This document shows positions 22,694-33,708 of a stretch of 64,000 nt of DNA, one piece after another. The notes below the pieces were generated by a model. That model worked only from the letters and a program-made list of their open reading frames with translations. It had not been told where the DNA came from and did not search any database. The position numbers and the translations under genes are program-made. Origin of the DNA: Diatrype stigma (Eukaryota; Ascomycota; Sordariomycetes; Xylariales; Diatrypaceae); assembly GCA_022225965.2 (NCBI GenBank), contig JAKJXP020000081.1, positions 1 to 64,000 on the forward strand, read 5' to 3'. The stretch's first letter is position 1; each line of letters starts with the position of its first letter.

Positions 22694-24506
22694 TCACATC
22701 ATGACCTGCTGCGACCCCCCAACATCGCTCCCGGACAGCTTAGCGCGGTCGGCGCGCTCGGCCAGCAGGGCGCCGAACCCTTGCAGCAGGTCGTCGCGCA
22801 GGTCCTCCCAGCCCTCGACGCCGACGCTGACGCGCAGCAGGCGGCGGTCGACGGAGCGGTCGGTCATGGCGCGCCACTCGACGAGGCTCTCGACGCCGCC
22901 GAGCGACGTGGCGTGGTGGAACAGGTGCAGCTTGCTCGGCAGGCGCCGCGCCATCTGCTCGTCCCGGCACAGCATGCTGAACACCGCCCCGTACCCCTGC
23001 GGCATCTGCCGCCGCAGCCAGCTGTCCGCCTCCGACGCCTCCGCCTGCAGGCTCGCGTGCTGCACCGACGCCACCACGCGCCCCGCGATCGAGGTCGTCG
23101 AGGGCGGGGACGACGGGTCCGAGGTGCTGCCGGCAGCAGCAGCTGCTACCCCGTCCGCGAGCCACCGCACCAGCTTCTCCGCGTCGGCGCTCTGCCGCCG
23201 CACCCGCAGCTCCAGGGTCCGGAGACTGCGGACGCCGAGCCAGCCCTCGAAGCTGCCCATGACGGAGCCGAGGACGAGGCGCTCGTCGCGCAGCCGCGGG
23301 ATCCACCCCTTGGTCTTGTCTTCGCCCTTGCCGCTGCCGCTGCCCTTGCTCTCGCCCTCGCCCTCACCATCGCCACCGCCGCCGCCGAAAGCGTGCCGCG
23401 GCGCCACGGCCAGCACGCCGCACAGGAGGTCGCTGTGGCCGCCGAAGTACTTGGTGCCGGAGTGCATGACGACGTCGGCGCCCCAGCGGAAGGGGTCGAG
23501 CAGGGGCGGGGGCGCGAAGGTGGCGTCGACGCTCAGGTAGGCGCCCGAGCGGCGGGCCTTGGCGGCGTAGTGCTCCAGGTCGCGGGCCTCGCCCGTGGGG
23601 TTCAGCGGCGTCTCGACGTGGATCAGGTCGCCGGGCCCCAGGACCGAGTCCGGGCAGTCGAGGTCGACGATGGTCAGGCCCGTCAGGCGCGCCATCAGCT
23701 TGAGCACGCCGTGGCAGCCGTGGTAGCCCTCGCCGATGGCCACGCGCCGCGGGTTCAGGAACGCCAGCAGCGCGTGGAACGACGCCAGCCCCGAGCTGTA
23801 GGTCAGCGCCGACCCGCCCAGGATCGACGTCAGCACCGCCTCGAGCCGCGTCGTGTTGGGCGCGCTGTCCCGAGAGTAGACGTGCGAGTCGTGCGGGTTG
23901 TTGGTCTGGTTTCAGTTTGTCAGCCGGGGTTGGATTAGATGAGAGGGAATAACATAAACCGGGTTTGCTATGGAGATGTTCCAATGAGGTGATGTCTATT
24001 TTTTTCTTTTTTCTTTTTTTCTTTCTTTCTTTTGTTGTTGCCTTTTTCTGCTTCCTTTTTCATTTGCATTCTCTTTACAGGCAAAGAAGGGTAGGTATAG
24101 GAAAGGGAGAAAAAAGAAAAAAAAGATCGAGCATGGTAGAAAAAAAGAGACGAGAAAGGGAATATAAGAGGAAAGCAAAGCAAAGGGACTTAACGTAACG
24201 TACATTTATATTCAGCCACGGCGCCAGCAGGTCCGGGTCGCGGTTATACCGGAACGTGGTCGAGACGTGCATGGGGGGCGCGACGGACTGGTGGGAGTTG
24301 AGGTAGTCGTCGGCATGGACGGTCCGCGCGGAGAGGGACAGGTGCTGGAGCGAGGCCGGCAGGGTCGTCGGGTCCAGAGCCGCCGCCGCGGCATTATTGG
24401 CGGCATCATCGGCTCCGGCGGCAGCTCCGTCCCCGTGTAGCGGCTTCTGGTGAGCCGTGCCTTGCACGATGTCCCCGCCGCTGTTCTCCCCCTGCTGTCC
24501 GGCCAT
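22694..24506 (-). CDS. Cys/Met-metabolism PLP enzyme, cystathionine gamma-synthase/beta-lyase-like (Yhr112c type)
   Basis: Two exons on the minus strand, 24506-24204 and 23905-22694, encode 504 residues. The 298-nt intron (AAT|GTACGT donor, ACCAG|ACC acceptor) joins the expected substrate-loop motif NNPHDSHVYSRD. Family landmarks include TYSSGLASF (PLP phosphate region), ETPLNPTG, DATFAPP and HSGTKYFGGHSDLLCG, where the Lys at about 253 should bind PLP. GSVMGSFEGWLGVRSLRTLELR lies in the C-terminal domain. The enzyme class cleaves or forms C-S bonds in transsulfuration; which reaction this one performs cannot be read from sequence. Odd features are an Ala-rich N-terminal extension of about 65 residues and a Gly/Glu/Lys low-complexity insertion just after the PLP-lysine region. 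The intron contains long T/C-rich tracts. Third positions are nearly all G or C. Confidence 0.88.
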
Positions 24507-24946
24507 GCTTTTTTTCTCTTTTTTTTCTTTTTTCTTTTTTTCTTTCTTCTTTTCCTTCTTCGGTTGCTGTCGGCACAAATAAACAGCCAGATGTATATAT
24601 ATATATGTATATGTAGATAAAGCGTGTGATTATGTTGGTCAGACGCCAATACCTAGATATGAAGACAACAGTTTTTAGTATAATATATCGTCAGCTTTGA
24701 ATGGCAGCTTGGAACAGCTATGAGATGAGATGAGGTATGTAGGTATGATGTATTTTATGTCTCCCGCACCGCCTGCCTGCCTGTCTGCCTTTGCCTGGCT
24801 GTAGCTAGAGCTCCGGGCCAATAATCGTAAGTTCGTAGTGGACAGCTAGCTGGCGGGGTAGCTCCCTAGGCATGTATTGTACCCGTAGCTACAGGTCACG
24901 CATATCGCTATTTAGGACTCCTATTTAGGGAGGTACTTAGAGCTGC
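24507..24946. other. Spacer between the PLP-enzyme promoter and the LTR element
   Basis: Contains a TA-rich ATATATATATATGTATATG tract near 24595-24615, about 90-110 bp upstream of ATG 24506, which may act as core promoter. Base composition is normal right up to the target duplication at 24947. Confidence 0.55.
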
Positions 24947-24951
24947 TACTA
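24947..24951. repeat. Target-site duplication, left copy (TACTA)
   Basis: TACTA directly abuts the left LTR and recurs at 26679-26683 directly after the right LTR. Five bases is the usual duplication size for LTR retrotransposon integration. Confidence 0.85.
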
Positions 24952-25098
24952 TGTCGCATTGTGGCACATGTATGGAATTGAGGGATTATGTCAGGTCGGG
25001 CTTATAGGCCCACTTAGCCACTGTATTTAGTAGGGTTTTTAGGAATTCCGCCCATACCGTTATTTCCTTTTAATAAATAATTACCTTTTAATATGACA
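24952..25098 (+). repeat. Left LTR (147 bp)
   Basis: Begins TGTC and ends GACA. It differs from the right LTR at 11 positions by my alignment, all transitions and no indels. At six of these it has T where the right LTR has C, mostly in a CpA context. Confidence 0.88.
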
Positions 25099-26531
25099 AT
25101 TATAAAACCCGATTAGTAACGTTTTTTTGTAGCAATTATTACTGCCGCGAAATCGATTCGAATCCTTTTTTCTTTTTTTTTATAAAGCAATTTAATAATT
25201 CCGCAATTCGAATAATAACATTAAACCGTATATTCGTTAATCCGGAAGCGGCCCAATTATTAAATAGCAGCCATTAATTTAATTGGTTCTTTTATTATTT
25301 CAAATTAGCAAATTCCTTCGGCATTCGAAAATACGTCGACCCGGCTATAACGAACGAACTTGTCGAGCCCTAATAGCCTTTTCGCGCCGCAATTGCCGAG
25401 CGCTTAAAGCTCGACGATTTTTCCGACGAAGTATTAAAAAGATATAAGATCCTATTAAAAAAATAAAAGCCTCGATATAACCGATACTTCTTAAATTTCC
25501 AGTCGTATCGCGAATTCGATAAATAAATGGCAATAACCGTTAATATTAATTAATAACGATTATATTCGTTTAATATTTTTATTTATAAGCAATATAAAAT
25601 ATTAAAGGCCCGTTTAAAAGTATCGAATACTTAAAAGCTTTAAAATTCTCGATATAAATATCGGCTCGCCCTTTAAAATATATAAAATACGAATTAAATG
25701 AAATAATATTAAAAATAAAAATTGCAACGCCTAAAAGCCAAACGCCTGAATATTTCGAAAATACAAAGTATTTCCGGCGTATAGGACTTTTTTACGTCCG
25801 TATATAAAGTAATACCTTTTTAAGCGGAAGATATTGTTTTTAAAATAAGCCTTAACGATAATAAAAACGACATAATCCTTAAGAAAATCGGATTGGCTTA
25901 TTTAAAATATATACGCCATTTTAGCTAAGCCGATTTTAACGTTTTCGCCATTATTAAAGAAATAATCGATAACTAAGGCCGGCCGTTATACGAATGTTCT
26001 TACAAAAAGCGGCATATCTTTAAGCCGTAAAAATGTAATACGATTTAATAAGCCGTTTTAAATAAGCCGCATTTTAATTATATAATTATAAAGATTAATG
26101 GAAATTAAGTTAACGTTATAAAAGGGGCTTTAAAAAAAAAAAATGAAAAAACGTAAAAACGATAATCCGGAAAGTAAAACTTACGAAACAAGAAAAAGGG
26201 AAACATTTTAGGAATGAATCGTCGGATAATAAAAAATGGCCCCCCGAAAACGCTATTACTTAAAAAGCGTCGTCTTATTAAGAGGTAATAACGCAAAAAG
26301 TCCTATTAGCTATAAGCAACGCAAAAGACCTAGGAATGCCCGGTAGCTAACGGGTATTTCTAAATACGCAAAAGCCCTATAATTGCTAAACAGCTTATAG
26401 GCACCGAAAATAACAAGGGACGGAAAAAAAGAAAGGGCCCGCGGGAAAGGGCATTTAGAAAACAACAGAAAAACCGTCGAAAGAATGCTCTGGCAGCTTC
26501 AAAAGCCGTCTGCTTTTGTAAGCTGGGGGTA

Positions 26532-26678
26532 TATCGCATTGTGGCACATATATGGAATTGAGGGATTATGTCAGATCGGGCTTACAGGCCCACTTAGCCA
26601 CTGTATTTAGTAGGGTTTTTAGGAATTCCGCCCATACCGTCATTTCCCTTCAATAAACAATCACCTTTTAATGTAACA
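26532..26678 (+). repeat. Right LTR (147 bp)
   Basis: Begins TATC and ends AACA; the expected terminal G residues appear to have mutated to A. At four positions it has A where the left LTR has G, three of them in a TpG context. Confidence 0.88.
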
Positions 26679-26683
26679 TACTA
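26679..26683. repeat. Target-site duplication, right copy (TACTA)
   Basis: An exact match to the five bases left of the element. Confidence 0.85.
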
Positions 26684-27403
26684 CATACAGTACAAGTACA
26701 ATATGCCAGTATGTCTGCATGTTTGTACAGAAAAACACACCAGAAGAATGCACGAAAGACGGGCCCGGCTAAGAACGGCGGCACCCCCCGCCGGTATCGG
26801 GTGGGGTTGTAGGTAAGAACGACGTCCGCCCGCCCTTCCTTTAACGAATGGCCGGGTTTGGATTTCAGGTATGTTACAGGCACTACGTATATCTACATGT
26901 AGGTATACACAACTTTGACCAGCTGGGCATCGATTGGGTTTCACCTGGTACCTAGACAATAGATACGGCCCCGACCATATTAATCAGTGAAGATGGGCTG
27001 CGAGTATATATCTCGTCATTATAGACGTATCATATCGCTGTACGCTGATATCTAGCCTACGTAAGTACTCTGTATATTCCAACCCAACCCCCCCTGAGTC
27101 AAATACCACCTAGGCCCAAGGGATCCGCCGTCCCCGTCCGTCCCATTCAGCCCCTCCCCAGACCGACCATATTACAACTTCACGCTCGCTCTCGCGTGTT
27201 CTTACCCAACATTTTTATGCGCCGTCGCTAAACTGAATAGAATGGTTGAACGCAAGTAGATAAAAAATACGATTCTGATCGTTGGATGCCATGATCCATA
27301 GGTCCATCATACCCTAACGATGTACACAGTGAGATAGTTCCAGGTTGTTCTCCATTAGTATATATTTGCGTATAATATAGTAAAATCAGGGCCAGCAACA
27401 TTA
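26684..27403. other. Spacer between the LTR element and the TRP/Flc-like gene
   Basis: Base composition returns to normal immediately outside the LTR. The frames at 26668-26959 overlap each other and the LTR end and show no motifs. The right part probably includes the 3' untranslated region of the following gene. Confidence 0.6.
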
Positions 27404-30400
27404 TCATGTGCGTCCCGTCACTGAAGGGTTTGGACTTGGTTTTCTCGGATCATCGACGAACTCAGCTGAGCTCCCCAAAAGATCAACTTCTTGTTCTGGG
27501 TCGACTCGGCTGATGTTGTGGTGGTGGACGTGGCCGAAACTAGTTGGTCGTTCTTCGCTGCCAGACCTCGCCAGTCCGGCCGAGGGTAGTTGACTACTAT
27601 AGTCATCTGGCTCTGTCGACGAGGCACCGGAGAGACGCTTTTGCGAATTGGTCCGGTCAAATGGTAATCTTGCTGATGGGTGAGATCCGCGTTGCGTATC
27701 GACCGTCAAGTGTGTACGTGATCGCGAGTTTTCCGGAGGTGCTGTCAGATTAAAATCTGCGCCACTCAATCGATCGTGATGAGAATTTCGTTTGGAACTC
27801 TTCCTCGGAACTTCTGGCACCTCCTCCTCCGGCTCCGGTTGGGAAGGACGAACTGTCCTTTGCGACGGATGCCTGCTAGCTTTGGATTGTACCCTGCTAG
27901 GAACCTTGAAACTCTCTCCTGCATCGAGATCTGGGAGCAATGGCGGGTCCTTGGAGACTTTGGCACGTTCGATGTCATCCTCTTCATCCTCGGTTTCACC
28001 CGACTCACCCGACTCACCCGCCCCATCCACCTCGTTGGCCGGATCCCCCTTTGGACTTCCTGCCGTGTCGCTTTTCCTTTTCGCCTTTGGAGTAGAGTCC
28101 TCATCATCACTTTCTATAGGACCGTTCCGCAACACACCCATGGCAACGGGTATGCCTTCCGGGGGTGTTTCGTCGCTGAATTCCCCTCCTCTCGCCCGCA
28201 TGGCAGGCGGCATTCTTGCGCTTCTCACGACCTCGAACCCTTTACCCTTATCCTTCGTCTTCCCACCAAAGAGCCCTCGCAACCATCCCGTCGCTGTCGC
28301 TACCGGGCTTGTAGGATCCGCCGGTCCAGTGCCTAGTCTACGCCCGTACCCATCAGATTTGAGCGCTGGTCCTCGGACGCCGTAATAGAAGTCAATTTCG
28401 CGTGTTGAGTAGTCTGCTTGGGGCGCAAAAATCGGTGTGTATGTTGCGGGTACTGCCGCTGCCCTTCCCGACACCGGTCCGTCGAAATCATCGTCTGCGG
28501 TGGCTTGGTTAGCGCCTCGTGTCATATCGATGCTGCCTTGGGAAGCACGCTTTTGATTCGGCGTTGTCGAACCAGCCTCGGTTACAGTTGCTCGACGAGC
28601 ACGTGGTGGCCGGTAGTATGGATCCGCGGTTGGTTGCGGGCGCGTTGCTTGCCCAGGAGATGGTAAAGAGAATGTACTGGAGTCCTTGGGCGTTGTAGGT
28701 GTGAAACCCAGCGGACCGGACGGGCCGGAATAGGCATCCACACTGCGGGCATCCAGGAAACTTGAGTTCCTCTGGTTCATGAGAATACCCATGCTACCCG
28801 CAGATCCGCTCCGAACGCGACCGTATGTCCCCTTTGATGCTGCATTGTCCAGCATGGCGACAGTACTCAACTGACTCTGTCTAGATTGGGCGCCACGCCG
28901 ATCTACACGTCTCGAAAGTTGGCGAGCACCAAAAATCTTAGAAAGGCCACCTCTCTTCTGTCCACGGATGTCATCCCCTCCAGCACCAGCGAGCCGCGCA
29001 ATAACTTCGATGATTGTTTGCAAGGCGTTCAAAAAGAATCCAAAGATCAGCACACCAGCATGTATGACCAGAATCGCGTACCCAACCCAACCCTTTGGTC
29101 CTTCCGTAATTCCCATGTTTGGTGAAAAGGTCACCATTAGAAGGAGCGAGATGAAACGGAGTACGGAGAATCCAGCGTGATATGCATTCATCGAAGTCGG
29201 CGAGTGGTATGGGCGGAAAGCATGCAATGTTAACATGAGAATAACCTCGCATACGGCCAGTATAACGATTTGTGCAATACCCGAGGGCTGAACGGCTCCA
29301 ATAGCGATGCCTCGCATAATTGTCAGGATGATGGGGATCAAGGCAAATGCAGCCGCCTCGTCAGAAAAGGTATTGTACAACGGCCCATACATTAAAACGG
29401 TGGGAAGATCGTCGAACAAGTGCGCCCTAGGTTTCGTAGTTGCAATCATATACATGACCCAGATGGCAAATCCAATGACTACAGCTAGCGTTATCACGGC
29501 CAGGCCAACGAGGAACCCAGCGGACCGTGTTGCAATGACTAGTTGGAAGGTTGATAGGGCCACAATCGGGAGTAGGAAGTAGCCGAAGGCTACTCGGATG
29601 ACATTACCAATGGAGAACGGGACGTTCTTAGCGCGGCGGTCCTCCTCAGGAGCATGCTTAAGACGTCGGAGGATCCAACGGCCCAAGAAGCCGATCTGTG
29701 GTATGACGAGTACCGCGCCTATGATAGCAAGAAGCCATACCATCATCCCAGCCCATATGTCCTCGGCTTGACCCGTGCCACCGAGCTGGGCTATTTTTTC
29801 GAGGCCGTAAGTCCCATTGACCACGTAAACACCGTCGACTAGACCTTGCCATGGTGCTGCCCCCGAGACGAAACTCTGACCAAACATCAACACGGACCAC
29901 GAACCCTGGCTGACGACAGGTTGAAAGAATCCAGGGTAATCCAGCGTAAGACCGCCTGTCAGTACAATGAATTGTAAATACTGAAGGCAGTCACCGAACC
30001 CTGGTGTAACAAGGCGGAGAAGGTCAGGGTCTCTGCCATAATTAGTCGTCCAAAGGAAAACATCATTAGTGCCCCAGGGGCTGAGTATTGCTGCCACGAC
30101 CGTCGCAAATCCCACTGCGATCAGAATAAGAAGTGGCAAGAACTTCAGAGACCAAGCAATGTTCCCTAAGCTCGGTGTGACTGTTGTAGATATGCAGCCG
30201 ATAGTCGTCCTTTGCTGATCACCATGATAAATGATGAGTGTAGGGGCGAAAGAGGAAAATGCATAGGAGGAACCGAAATCATGAGAGAGGTTGAAGGCCG
30301 GAAGTGGTGGCTGACCGTACGGGGACTCGCTAGATTGTATTCATGTAAGCCTTCTCGAAGTCCCATTGGAGATGATGTACCACTGCACGGCAAGAATAGA

Positions 30401-30935
30401 CAGGTACTTACTAAGGGGTGCTGTTGAACACAGGTCCTAGAGGACATGTCCCGTTCAGGATACTGTCGCAGAAGTTGGAATACAGAGTATACGGGTCATA
30501 TGTCAGCACATCAACTTTGCTATAAAGGGTCGTGGCCTTGCGCTCCCCGTCCGGCAGACTGGGTTCCGGCTGGTCCCGAATCTTTCCCCATAGAACGCCT
30601 TCGGGATCACTCCAGCTTGGATCAGTTGATGGGGGCAACTCTTGAGTGCCGATTCGGCCAGTTACATTCCCCCAAACTGTGAGCAGCAAGTTGTGACCCG
30701 GGTCTTCTGTTTCATAGACCGCGTCGAGAAATAGGGGAGCCCATTGAAGTTGAAGGATGTTGCCCGGGTCGGGATGGACGTAACTATGCTCGAGACAATT
30801 GCTGAAGGGAACCAGAACCGCCGAGATTGTCTGCGTCCACAAGCATGCTGCCAGGAAGGAGGCAATCTTGAAGGACAACAACGGGGGTTTGGCTCGGCTG
30901 GGACGCCCGTAGGAGGGAGGCGTCATAACAGTCAT
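27404..30935 (-). CDS. TRP-like / flavin-carrier (Flc, Spray) family membrane protein
   Basis: Two exons, 30935-30412 and 30329-27404, flank an 82-nt intron (CCTTA|GTAAGT donor, ATCTAG|C acceptor). They give 1149 residues if translation starts at ATG 30935. That ATG precedes a signal-like hydrophobic stretch (LLSFKIASFLAACLW); in-frame ATGs at 31139 and 30926 are alternatives. The first exon and the start of the second form the luminal ML-like domain (NCLEHSYVHPD, FCDSILNGTCPLGP, LPAFNLSHDFGSSYAF). The polytopic TRP-like domain follows, with landmarks SPWGTNDVFLWTTNYGRD, LRLVTPGFGDCLQYLQF and RPYHSPTSMNAYHAGF. A cytoplasmic tail of about 500 residues rich in Ser, Pro and charged residues makes it resemble Neurospora Spray more than the shorter yeast Flc1-3. 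Family members affect calcium homeostasis, FAD transport into the ER and cell-wall integrity. Confidence 0.88.
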
Positions 30936-33643
30936 GGGAACGGCCGTGGTAGTTGGGTCGGCTCTTAGCTCGAGGCGAAATACACTATCTCTTCGGTTCT
31001 TAGAGTCGCAACAAATGTCGGCGAGCATGCGGGCAGTCTCATTCTCCGGCTTTTGCCAGCTAGCCTCGGCATAGTGGTTCGAATGGATCGTAGTCACTTT
31101 CGGCATTCGAGGAATAGGAGGCCTTCGCATCGTTGTCATGGAGAGCGTTTCGCGAGAAACTTCATCGATGTCTGGATACGAGACTGCGAGGACCACTAGG
31201 CCCACATCTTGCTGGGGGGCGAGCCTCCTGTCGTAGCAGTTGACAGCCAACGCCTTTCCCCTTGTTAACTCGTCCGTTGGGTGGGAGGCGCCTGAAAGGG
31301 GACCAGGTTGGTGAGAGGCTGAGTTCGGTCGTCGCTGGTATGGTTATTCTGTCGTTGTTGTCTGGGGGTTGCGAATGCACATGTAGCAAATACACAACCA
31401 GATGAAATCCAATTTATCGAACGCGATGACGGATAGTTACAGGGGAATTTTTGTTGTTGACTACCTAGGCATGAACGGCACCCTAGGCACCGATAGGACC
31501 CCTACAACGTGTTGTACAGTGGTAAGAGACAGCGAACGATGGATCGCAGTATCGACTAGTCGGACTAGAGTCGTTTGGGCAGTTCAACCGTCACCGTAAC
31601 GGGGCCGATCGAGTCTCTGTTCTGCAATGAGGCGGTGCACCTCGGGATCGGTTGGAGCTATTAGAAGCAGCTTTTTTTACTCAAACTCGATGCACACAGC
31701 CAGCCGATAACTACCTGAGTAGCTACTCACGTTTATGCTGGGCTCGTAAGGTTGGATACCGTAGCGGGACAGCTGGGCAACTGGATACTTGATACTGGAT
31801 AGCCGGAATAGCAATGAGCAATGGGAATCGAGCACAAGCTGCCAAGCGCTTGGGTTTTACTTTGGGCACTGGACTGGAGCGTCTGGAATGTGGCTGCAGT
31901 GGGGATGGGATTTAAGTACATACATATATGACGTGAGGCGAGGCGGCTCAGCCCTGGACTACCAAGACTTCGTACAATATAAATATAGATCAGAGGGTAT
32001 AACTTATAATAGTGCTAGCATTAATGAAGTGTCAAAGTGAACGATGATTACGAGCTGCAGCAACTCCGATGATTGTAGGGCACACGGTACGTTAAGCGAG
32101 CGATGAGAAGTAAAGTGAGATAATCCAGTTCAGATTAGAGATTAGTTTTCAGAGGAGTGGTAAATTAACGATGGATATGGAACCTGACGATGAATAAAAC
32201 GGGTGTGGTGTTCCAGGATGTAACATAAGTAATTGAGATTGAGGTTATGAACTATTCATTGCGATGAAAGGAAGCACACGAGTGTGTGAGAGTTCAAAGC
32301 TCGAATGCGAATGCGCATGGAAACTTTTTTGGGTCTTAGCAGCGTGGGTTCAAGGTCCCCGTGCCAGGATGGGGTGAAGTGTGTGAAATGGAAAATCAGG
32401 AACCTTCAGCGATCCCTTCCTCTGCTCTGCAGGTCTGCACTCTCTGCAGGTGGGAGGCCCGGTCTGATTGGGCCATAGAGTGTGCCAGGGCATAGGGGGC
32501 AGAGGACGGATCAGCGGACGAGAAGGCGCCAACACAGGCGGGCGGGCGGGCACACAGGCTTCAGGCTTACCTATCATGCAACTACATACATGTACCGCTG
32601 TACAGCACTGTCAGCACCGCACCGCACCATCTGATGATTCCGATGATCAGCAGTAGGTAATCTGACATTATACTGAGAAAAGGAGGGACTGAGGGGCCTG
32701 GTCAAATACCTAGGTATGGTCTGTAGTTATTCCATGCGAATTACAAGCAGTATAAGCAAATAACAAAGAGTTTGGACAAGACAGGTTCAGATATGCTGAC
32801 GTTGCAGTCATTAAAAATATTAATATTGAGGTGATTGGTAACTGTGTCGTCATGACGTTCAGATACAACCCAGTAGGTACTACCGAATGCTTGCCTAGGT
32901 ACCTAAGGTATATTTCCATTCCAGATTCTATCTCACTGGCACCTGCAGACGAGACATACACACCTAGGTAACAAGGGGCACTGTTTATCCCCTCTCCTAT
33001 CTAGCTGTAGACATGGAGGTAGCACGGTTCGATATAGGCAGCACAGCATAGGTACCCAGGTATAGGCCGGATGGTATTGCAGTAGGGACCTAAGGTACTA
33101 TACAGCTCTTGGCGAAATAGGTTATACCACGGTGAACCTATACCTACCTACCTACCTAGGTACTCAGTGTTGCATGAAGCTACCAACGAGACATGCAGAA
33201 AGCTGACAAGCCGAAGCCATCGACCTATCAGCCCTATCCACAGGTTGTAGGCAGGGACCCGTAGGAGGTCGGTAAGCATTCCGTCGAACTATCGAACTAT
33301 GCTTAACCTCTCTAGGGGCGAACACATCTCGTTCCTGCCGCTGCATCTACATAGGTAGGCAATGAGAGGGCTGCAAATGCATACCTACTTACCTATGTAG
33401 ACCTGCGAACCAAGTGCATGGGAATTGATGGGGATGCAGCTGCGTGAGTATCAGAAAATCTCACTTACGGTTTCACCAGATGATGTTGTCTACACACGTA
33501 TATTATCATATATATTTATATAAGCATAAATAAGTATGCTCACACCTACGTAGATGACTGCTCACCCACCCACTCAAACCAGCCCACCCTTCCAAGAGAT
33601 GCTGCATCGATCCGGATGGGTTGCCGGCGTCCCTCGGAGCTTT

Positions 33644-33708
33644 CCCCCTCACCCTTACCCTCCCTCACCCTTACCCTCGCTCTCACCCTCACCCTCACCC
33701 TCACCTCC
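33644..33708. repeat. CCCTCA/CCCTTA imperfect hexamer repeat
   Basis: About ten tandem hexamers of CCCTCA or CCCTTA type. The unit differs from the CCCTAA telomere unit and is short and imperfect, so I read it as a microsatellite. Confidence 0.8.

Larger units (their letters stand above)
24952..26678 (+). mobile_element. RIP-degraded short LTR retroelement (non-autonomous, 1.73 kb)
   Basis: Two 147-bp direct repeats bound a 1433-bp AT-rich interior, and the whole is flanked by a perfect TACTA duplication. The left LTR begins TGTC and ends GACA, the expected TG...CA termini. A purine-rich AGCTGGGGGTA directly precedes the right LTR and may be the polypurine tract, which suggests the + orientation. 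No tRNA primer-binding site with an intact TGG is visible after the left LTR; the sequence there starts ATTATAAAACCC. The interior is broken by stops in all frames and shows no gag or pol motif I can recognise. It is also too short for an autonomous element. CpA is scarce while CpG is retained and TpA dominates, the signature of repeat-induced point mutation. It may be a TRIM/LARD-like derivative or a deleted larger element. Confidence 0.88.

Noticed and set aside
22781..23938. A 385-codon plus-strand frame opposite the PLP-enzyme gene
   Set aside because: It mirrors the real minus-strand exon, has Arg/Ala/Val-biased composition, no ATG-led domain and no splice logic.
25060..25130. Self-priming site: TCGGGCTTATA inside the left LTR resembles the complement of AAAACCCGA just after the LTR
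   Set aside because: Pairing needs gaps and the region is RIP-mutated, so the match is not better than chance by eye.
25345..26296. Short minus-strand frames inside the LTR element interior
   Set aside because: They are AT-driven chance frames rich in Phe, Ile, Arg and Lys. No gag, protease, reverse transcriptase or integrase motif was seen.
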